Positions 59,263 through 64,000 of a stretch of 64,000 nt of DNA are shown here, piece after piece. The stretch is from Desulfovibrio sp. GTDB taxonomy: Bacteria > Desulfobacterota > Desulfovibrionia > Desulfovibrionales > Desulfovibrionaceae. Made by a program: the position numbers and the translations under genes. The stretch lies in contig JAISLI010000038.1 of NCBI GenBank assembly GCA_031291035.1, forward strand, positions 62,001 to 126,000, given 5' to 3'. Each line of letters begins with the position of its first letter. Position 1 is the first letter of the stretch. The notes beneath the pieces are model-generated. The model saw only the letters and a program-made list of their open reading frames with translations. It did not search any database and was not told the DNA's origin.

Positions 59263-59823
59263 TCAGCGTGCCAGTTCAAGCAACTCCCGGCGCGTAAAAA
59301 GCGCGAGCGGACTGCCATAGCCAGCCGCCTCAAGAGTTTCACGTCCGCCTTCCTCCCTGTCCAGTATGGTGCAGACGGCAGCGATTCTGAGACCGGAGGA
59401 ACATATTCTCTCGCAGGCTGTAAGCAACGATTTACCGGTGGTAACAACATCTTCCAGCATGGCCACGGAGTCGCCCGCGCTGAAATTGCCCAATCCCTCG
59501 ACAAACTGCCCTGTTCCGTGCCCCTTGGCTTCCTTGCGCACCAAAAGCCCGTGCAGAGGGCGGCCAAGAGTGACGGAGGTCACCGTGACCGCGGAAACCA
59601 GCGGGTCGGCGCCCAAAGTCATGCCGCCCACGCCCCTGATGTCGAGATTACTGAGCATATCGTTGAACAGCAGGCCAATGAGCCGTGAACCTTCCGCGTG
59701 CAGCGCCGTGACACGGCAGTCAAAATAATAGTCGCTTTTGCGGCCGGAGGCCAGAATAAAGTCTCCCTCACGGTAGGATTTTTCCAGCAAAATTTTTGCC
59801 AGACGGCGTTTTTTGTCAATCAT
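59263..59823 (-). CDS. pyrE: orotate phosphoribosyltransferase
   Basis: A 186-residue pyrimidine enzyme attaching ribose-5-phosphate from PRPP to orotate. It has KSYREGDFILASGRKSDYY with the orotate site, LVRKEAKGHGTGQFVEG (the flexible loop Lys) and the PRPP loop VAMLEDVVTTGKSLLTA. Its start overlaps the purB stop as ATGA, so purine and pyrimidine genes are translationally coupled here. Confidence 0.95.
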   Translation of the reverse strand: MIDKKRRLAKILLEKSYREGDFILASGRKSDYYFDCRVTALHAEGSRLIGLLFNDMLSNLDIRGVGGMTLGADPLVSAVTVTSVTLGRPLHGLLVRKEAKGHGTGQFVEGLGNFSAGDSVAMLEDVVTTGKSLLTACERICSSGLRIAAVCTILDREEGGRETLEAAGYGSPLALFTRRELLELAR

Positions 59824-61154
59824 GGGGCAGACACCCTTTTTTGCCCCCGCGGCTGCCGGGGCGCCGTGAACAGGCGGGCGTAAACGGCGTCTTCATGACG
59901 CAGATAACAGGTCATGTCAAATAAGTCCTCAAGCTCCGCATCTGTGAGGCGGGCGCGAATGCCGGCGTCCGACTTGACCAGTTCCGGAAAGGATCGGCGT
60001 TCCTCCCAGCTTCTCATGGCGAGAGGCTGTACAGTTTCATAGGCTTTTTGCCGGGGCAGGCCGGTCTCCACCAGGGCCGTGAGCAGGCGCTGGGAGAAGC
60101 AGAGACCGAAGGACTTTTCCATATTTTCGCGCATGCGCCCGGGGTTGACCACAAGGCCGCGCAACAGTTCCGCAAGGCGCGTGAGCGCATAGTCGGCGAG
60201 AATGGTGGAGTCCGGCATGATGACCCGTTCCACCGAGGAGTGGCTGATGTCGCGTTCATGCCAGAGGGCCTGATTTTCCATGGCGGCCAAAGCGTTGGAG
60301 CGTATGAGGCGGGATATTCCGCAAATATTTTCGGCGGAAATGGGGTTTTTTTTGTGCGGCATGGCGGAAGAACCTTTCTGGCCTTTGGAGAATCCTTCCT
60401 CGGCCTCCAGCACCTCCGTACGCTGCAGGTGGCGCAGCTCAACGCACAGGCGTTCAATGCCTCCGGCCATGATGGCCAGCGCAGAAAAAAACTGCGCATG
60501 GCGGTCGCGTTGGATAATTTGTGTGGAATGCTCATCCGCTTTGAGATTTAGGCGCGCAAGCGCCTTCGCTTCAAGTTCCGGCGAAAGAGAGGCATAGGTT
60601 CCCACGGCGCCGGAAATTTTGCCGACACGCATGCTTTCCAGCGCGGCGGCGATGCGGTCAAGATGGCGGACGAATTCCGCGTAAAATCCGGCAATTTTCA
60701 GACCAAAGCTTGTGGGCTCGGCGTGCACCCCGTGGGTGCGTCCCATACAGAGAACACCTTTGTAGCGGCGGGCCAGTGTTTCCAACTCCTTCAGCAGCCC
60801 GCGCGCGCCTTTCAGGATCAGTTCTCCGGCCTGTTGCAGCAACAGGGCGTTGGCCGTATCCACAATGTCTGAGGATGTGCAGCCCAAATGGATGTAACGG
60901 GCCTCATGCCCTACTTTTTCTTCCAGCGAGGTCAGGAAGGCTATGACGTCATGCCGGGTGGTTTTCTCAATTTCCAGAATGCGGGCGACGTCAATGGCGG
61001 CGCGACTGCGTATGACATCCATCGCCTCCCCGGGGATACGCCCTGTTTCCCGCCAGGCTTCACAAACGGCAAGTTCCACTGTCAGCCAAGCGCGGCAACG
61101 ATTCTCCATTGTCCAGATGCGGCTCATTTCAGCCCGCGTGTAGCGTTCTATCAT
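59820..61154 (-). CDS. purB: adenylosuccinate lyase
   Basis: A 444-residue purine enzyme acting on SAICAR and adenylosuccinate. It starts MIERYTRAEMSRIWTMENRC, the conserved N-terminus, and carries MGRTHGVHAEPTSFGLKIAG, IHLGCTSSDIVDTANAL and the signature loop GSSAMPHKKNPISAENI. The ATG at 61154 has AAGG seven bases upstream and is favoured over a longer frame starting at 61253. It overlaps pyrE by four bases. Confidence 0.95.
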   Translation of the reverse strand: MIERYTRAEMSRIWTMENRCRAWLTVELAVCEAWRETGRIPGEAMDVIRSRAAIDVARILEIEKTTRHDVIAFLTSLEEKVGHEARYIHLGCTSSDIVDTANALLLQQAGELILKGARGLLKELETLARRYKGVLCMGRTHGVHAEPTSFGLKIAGFYAEFVRHLDRIAAALESMRVGKISGAVGTYASLSPELEAKALARLNLKADEHSTQIIQRDRHAQFFSALAIMAGGIERLCVELRHLQRTEVLEAEEGFSKGQKGSSAMPHKKNPISAENICGISRLIRSNALAAMENQALWHERDISHSSVERVIMPDSTILADYALTRLAELLRGLVVNPGRMRENMEKSFGLCFSQRLLTALVETGLPRQKAYETVQPLAMRSWEERRSFPELVKSDAGIRARLTDAELEDLFDMTCYLRHEDAVYARLFTAPRQPRGQKRVSAP

Positions 61155-61239
61155 TTTCAGCCTTGCCGTATCCGCACTCCCCTTGATGATACGGGAGTCG
61201 TTCTTGTTTTCACGGCCTTTTAGGCATTGCCGGCGCAAT

Positions 61240-61623
61240 TTACAAGACGGCATCCTGCCGGGCGGCGGGTTTTGAAACGGCTTTGGGCTTTCCGGCCTCC
61301 CCGGCTTTGCCGGGGGTAGTCACGGGAGGTTTGGGCGTCGCGGTATCAGGGGTCTTCTCGCTGGCGGTTTTGGAGGTATCCCCGGCGGCGTCCTTGCCGG
61401 TGGTGTTCTGGGCTTCCTTGCCGTCTTCTTTTATGCCTTTGCGGTATCCGTAGTCGCTTACATACCAGCCGTCGCCCTTGAGCACAAACGAAGTTTGCGA
61501 CATGACTCTGGATGCCGGCGTAGCGCAACGCGGGCAGGCTTCCACCGTGTCATCGTTGGCGGATGTTGTCCATTCCTCAAAAATTTTTCGGCACTTGGGA
61601 CAAAGGTACTCATAAATGGGCAT
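61240..61623 (-). CDS. FmdB-family zinc-ribbon protein
   Basis: A 127-residue protein beginning MPIYEYLCPKCRKIFEEWTT, the FmdB/CxxC zinc-ribbon signature, with the second pair in ACPRCATPASRVMSQTSF. A Pro/Ala/Lys-rich, probably disordered tail makes up the last 60 residues. FmdB proteins are putative regulators found with formamidase operons and elsewhere. GGAG lies nine bases upstream. It is upstream of purB in the minus-strand cluster. Confidence 0.9.
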   Translation of the reverse strand: MPIYEYLCPKCRKIFEEWTTSANDDTVEACPRCATPASRVMSQTSFVLKGDGWYVSDYGYRKGIKEDGKEAQNTTGKDAAGDTSKTASEKTPDTATPKPPVTTPGKAGEAGKPKAVSKPAARQDAVL

Positions 61624-61653
61624 GGGTGAAACTCCGGTACGACAGCCAGCGGG

Positions 61654-61761
61654 CTAAGCCCTGCCGATTTTCGCTTCCCGCGCGCGTTGCCTCAGGCGTT
61701 CCTGACGACGGTGGCGGCGACGGTCAAGCTCTTTTTTGCGTTCAATCTTTTTATGGGCCAT
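61654..61761 (-). CDS. 35-residue strongly basic peptide
   Basis: A very short protein reading MAHKKIERKKELDRRRHRRQ, then ERLRQRAREAKIGRA: more than half Lys, Arg and His, a single long helix. GGAG seven bases before the ATG supports real translation, and I recall similar basic peptides in deltaproteobacteria. A nucleic-acid- or ribosome-binding role is plausible but unproven. The gene precedes fmdB by 30 bases and probably starts the fmdB-purB-pyrE unit. Confidence 0.7.
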   Translation of the reverse strand: MAHKKIERKKELDRRRHRRQERLRQRAREAKIGRA

Positions 61762-61977
61762 AATCATCTCCTCAAAAAAACAAGGGGAATCAGCAATGAG
61801 CGCCGCTAGTATGCGATCATAGACAGACGATAACACATTTTCGGAAAAAGTCCAGCATTCAGTTATTGCCAGCCAGGACTGACGCATCTAATCATTTTTC
61901 GAGCGCCTTAGGCTTGGAGGCTATTCGCAAATAGCGCATTTACTCCGTGGTCAATACCAGCCGAGAAGCAATGCAGC

Positions 61978-62964
61978 CTACTCAATAATTCCGGCAGGCG
62001 GATTCCCGAGCGCTTCACTGAGCCGCTGTACGGCTGTGCTGTCCATGAGGGAGCGCACCTGCTCAACAGCCATCCGGTTCAGATAGGTGAGTCTATCCTT
62101 TCGCGCCAAACCTTGCTTGATAAGCTCGGCGTTCATGCTTTTGAGGTTTACCAAAACAATCAGTTGGTAAATGTCGGCATGATCACGGAATTTCCTGAGG
62201 CGTCCGGGTACTGTGTGCGCCACTGCTTTGCGGCCATGCCGAATAGCGCCATGTTCAGCATGTCGGCTTCGCTGGCGTAGGTGAAATTGATTTGCTGCGG
62301 TGTCAGATACTGCGGCAGCAAGTGATCTTTGATTGCGTTCGTGTGGATACGGTAATTGACTTTGGCAAGCTCGCGCTTGGCATTCCAGGGAAAGACGGTG
62401 GCCTTCATCAGACTTGAGGCGCTGATAGTCCTTGATGATATAAAGCTTGAACTCTGGCGAAATCCATGAAGCAAATTCCATGGCAATATCGACATGGGCG
62501 AAGGTGCCGCCGTACCTGCCGGACTTGGACTGGATGCCGGTTGCGCCTGTGGCATCAATCCATTTTTTGGGGGAGAGAACAAAAGCGTTGCGGCCAGCGG
62601 ATTTTCTAAACACGTCGAATTCGACGGGTTTAAAATCAGGGTTATTGAGTTGTTCCCATAACCCAAGAAACTCAATCAGTTCCCGATTTCGCATCCAGTT
62701 TTTTACCACATCGTCCGGGGCATCGCTCGCCACAATACGGCCAATAAGCGACCCCACCGACGACTCAATGTTTCTGAACGCACTCGTGCTCTGCTGCGCG
62801 GCAGAGGAGGCCGTTTTGCCAAGATTGGCATACCCGGCCTGAGCGGATTTGGCGGCGTCTTCGGACTTCTTCGCGGCGGCGGCCACGGAATCAAAAGCCT
62901 GCTTCGCTTCAGCGCCGCCTCTGGTGGCTCCGTTCGCCCGTATGTTGATGTCAATTGTAGGCAT
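61978..62964 (-). pseudogene. phage chimera: tape-measure N-terminus joined to frameshifted KilA-N gene
   Basis: The minus-strand frame starts like a phage tail tape-measure protein (MPTIDINIRANGATRGGAEA, FRNIESSVGSLIGRI) for about 77 residues. At roughly 62733 it changes to the middle and end of a KilA-N protein (APDDVVKNWMRNRELIEFLG, LSPKKWIDATGATGIQSKSG, RYGGTFAHVDIAMEFASW). Two frameshifts, near 62395 and near 62190, separate blocks in different frames (KRELAKVNYRIHTNAIKDHL in one, DHADIYQLIVLVNLKSMNAE in the other). The KilA-N N-terminus is missing. The locus is a decayed recombinant of phage genes. Confidence 0.8.
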
Positions 62965-63052
62965 GGCAACTCATTCTGATGATGCGTAAATCCTCAAGTG
63001 TAATCGCCAAACCAAGCCGGTCGTCAACACGACGACGGAAATATTTTTTCAA
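62951..63052 (-). CDS. candidate phage small protein upstream of tape-measure start
   Basis: A minus-strand frame reads (TTG start) MKKYFRRRVDDRLGLAITLE, then DLRIIRMSCHAYN, and its stop overlaps the start of the tape-measure segment by 14 bases, an arrangement common in phage tail operons. The frame stays open upstream by about 20 codons. A second short frame nearby (RFNFYKDELRRKFTTRMHGS) ends at about 63070. Neither has a clear ribosome binding site; both may be decayed. Low confidence. Confidence 0.35.
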   Translation of the reverse strand: MKKYFRRRVDDRLGLAITLEDLRIIRMSCHAYN

Positions 63053-63178
63053 GCGGCATCTGGACGTTAGGCGCTGCCGTGCATCCGCGTCGTGAACTTT
63101 CGGCGAAGCTCGTCCTTGTAAAAATTAAACCTGTGTGAGAGTATTCTTAATTTTGTTTTTCTTAAATACGGCCCAATT

Positions 63179-63274
63179 ATGAGCTTTATTGAATTGCTGC
63201 TGTTTTACGGCGTGAAATTGCTCTTGTACGCCGCGATAAATTTGACTTGTGTGGGAGGTATGGAAAAAGAATAA
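63179..63274 (+). other. candidate 31-residue hydrophobic peptide ORF; rest of gap empty
   Basis: Within the 63053-63690 gap, MSFIELLLFYGVKLLLYAAI followed by NLTCVGGMEKE is the only short frame with a coherent character, a single hydrophobic helix like small membrane toxins or holin fragments. No good ribosome binding site precedes it. I see no other gene in 63275-63690. Confidence 0.25.
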
Positions 63275-63692
63275 AATGCGAACATGGCGCATTTATGCTC
63301 GTTTTCGGACAGCGGCCAAGTTTACGGCTTGCCGGCGTTCATGAACGTACGCGCACTGGGGATTTCCGTTGTTGAGAGAAAGAGAGAGAATAGACAGAAT
63401 TTTCGAGTGAGAGATTCCTGCCTTGGCGCACTCCGCACCAGTCGCAGCGCAATCCGCCACGTTATGCCCAACAACATAGGAAAAAACAGCCAGCGCAGGC
63501 ACGCCCGCAAATCACTTTGCAGGCGGAATTTGCCAATGAGAAGAGGGATAGGGGGGAGTTACAGCAAAGAGAGATTGGGTCAAGAAAAAATCAATGAGTG
63601 CACAAAAATTTTGTACCACAGGCTACAAGAATAGGAAGGGTAGGGGGGATTGATTTACGAGGGCTATATGTGGCCAGCAGATGTGGCTAACG

Positions 63693-63726
63693 AAAAAGGC
63701 TTTTCGGATATTTCCCGAAAAGCCTT
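63693..63726 (-). terminator. intrinsic terminator of tRNA-Ala
   Basis: On the minus strand, AAGGCTTTTCGG and CCGAAAAGCCTT form a perfect 12-base stem around a seven-base loop, followed by a short T-run. It begins nine bases after the tRNA 3' end. Confidence 0.85.
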
Positions 63727-63734
63727 GGTATTCC

Positions 63735-63810
63735 TGGTGGAGAAGAGGAGACTTGAACTCCCGGCCCCCGCCTTGCGAAGGCGATGCTCTCCCAACTGAG
63801 CTACTTCCCC
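63735..63810 (-). tRNA. tRNA-Ala (anticodon CGC)
   Basis: A 76-base cloverleaf with CCA encoded. Acceptor GGGGAAG pairs with CTTCTCC (one G-U), D-arm GCTC/GAGC with AGTTGGGA loop, anticodon stem TCGCC/GGCGG around loop TTCGCAA (anticodon CGC, codon GCG), a five-base variable loop, and a T-arm with TTCAAGT. The 3' end is ACCA. The decayed prophage lies on its 3' side, as expected for a tRNA integration site, although no duplicate of the 3' end was found. Confidence 0.95.
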
Positions 63811-63842
63811 ATGAATACTACATAAAACACAATTGATTTTTT

Positions 63843-63871
63843 AGTTAAGCGAATATGGCGATTAATGTCAA
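63843..63871 (-). promoter_or_regulatory. putative promoter of tRNA-Ala
   Basis: On the minus strand, a perfect -35 TTGACA (63871-63866), a 17-base spacer and a weak -10 TTAACT (63848-63843) lie about 33 bases before the tRNA 5' end. Confidence 0.5.
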
Positions 63872-63889
63872 GCCCTGTTTCAGCATTTC

Positions 63890-63934
63890 ACAGGGCATGT
63901 ATAGACCCGCCTCGCGAGGCTATACATGCCCTGT
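63890..63934. repeat. 15-bp perfect inverted repeat with palindromic loop
   Basis: ACAGGGCATGTATAG (63890-63904) and its exact reverse complement (63920-63934) flank a 15-base spacer that itself holds the palindrome CCTCGCGAGG (63910-63919). No T-run follows on either strand. It may be a bidirectional terminator stem, a repeat element, or a protein-binding dyad. Confidence 0.65.
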
Positions 63935-64000
63935 GTCGGTTGGCGGATGGAGCCAGCTGTGGAAAGTGGAAAAGGTTGTCAACGATCCGAGAAAACCGGT

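Noticed and set aside
63284..63634. 116-codon plus-strand frame near the tRNA
   Set aside because: Composition is unlike a protein (Arg/Ser/His-rich), no family, no ribosome binding site; the opposite strand also has open frames there.
1..64000. CRISPR arrays
   Set aside because: I saw no set of regularly spaced direct repeats and no Cas protein among the genes.

Overview
The window looks like a chromosomal segment of a Desulfovibrionaceae-type bacterium (Desulfovibrio/Bilophila group). The reasons are a GC-rich background by eye, a complete hdrCBA-flx electron-bifurcation operon, menaquinone made by the futalosine route (mqnA), and several small proteins of a kind I associate with this group. 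No sulfate-reduction genes fall inside the window, so genus is inference. Most of the sequence is ordinary, tightly packed housekeeping DNA with ATGA-type gene overlaps.

Layout. 0-5.7 kb: fabH (cut by the window edge), plsX and rpmF on the minus strand, then a secreted protein, radC and lon on plus. 5.7-8.3 kb: a more AT-rich accessory island with a phage-like gene fragment, a DUF6765-type protein and an ImmA/IrrE metallopeptidase paired with an unknown protein. 8.3-24.3 kb: comF, a flavin reductase, a metallo-beta-lactamase-fold hydrolase, a degenerate-GGDEF/TPR protein, mqnA with a coiled-coil partner, a membrane glycosyltransferase, an AAEX-type transporter, an IS110 relic, thiH, a sigma-54 activator lacking a receiver domain, a putative sigma-54 promoter, a secreted TPR protein and a small secreted Cys protein. 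24.3-36.4 kb: priA, a multi-hairpin repeat, then a glycan cluster (three GT2 genes plus a longer GT2 protein, one GT4, a methyltransferase-GT9 fusion, a broken HlpA-like gene, and fcl). 36.4-44.5 kb: a frameshifted DUF1640-like gene, a possible HdeA-like secreted protein, and hdrC-hdrB-hdrA-flxDC-flxB-flxA. 44.6-53.8 kb: aroQ, aroE, an IS200-like relic, rsfS, gpmI, a zinc ribbon, a D,D-carboxypeptidase, an AI-2E family permease, greA, and a flippase-like membrane protein next to an MJ1255-like glycosyltransferase. 53.9-61.9 kb: cheV, a CoA-disulfide-reductase/rhodanese, and a minus-strand run of a 35-residue basic peptide, fmdB, purB, pyrE, an L,D-transpeptidase and a membrane coiled-coil protein. 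62-64 kb: decayed prophage material beside tRNA-Ala(CGC).

How the genes work together. The flx-hdr products should oxidise NADH and pass electrons to low-potential ferredoxin and a disulfide acceptor. The 26.9-36.4 kb glycosyltransferases probably build a surface glycan or glycosylate a protein. The mobile relics (IS110, IS200-like, tape-measure/KilA-N, Acb2-like) are all fragments, which points to repeated insertion followed by decay. The least ordinary items are the sigma-54 activator/promoter/TPR unit, the methyltransferase-GT9 fusion, the repeat-bearing extension of FlxA, the tape-measure/KilA-N chimera and the Acb2-like fragment. I found no CRISPR array and no convincing complete new defence system.
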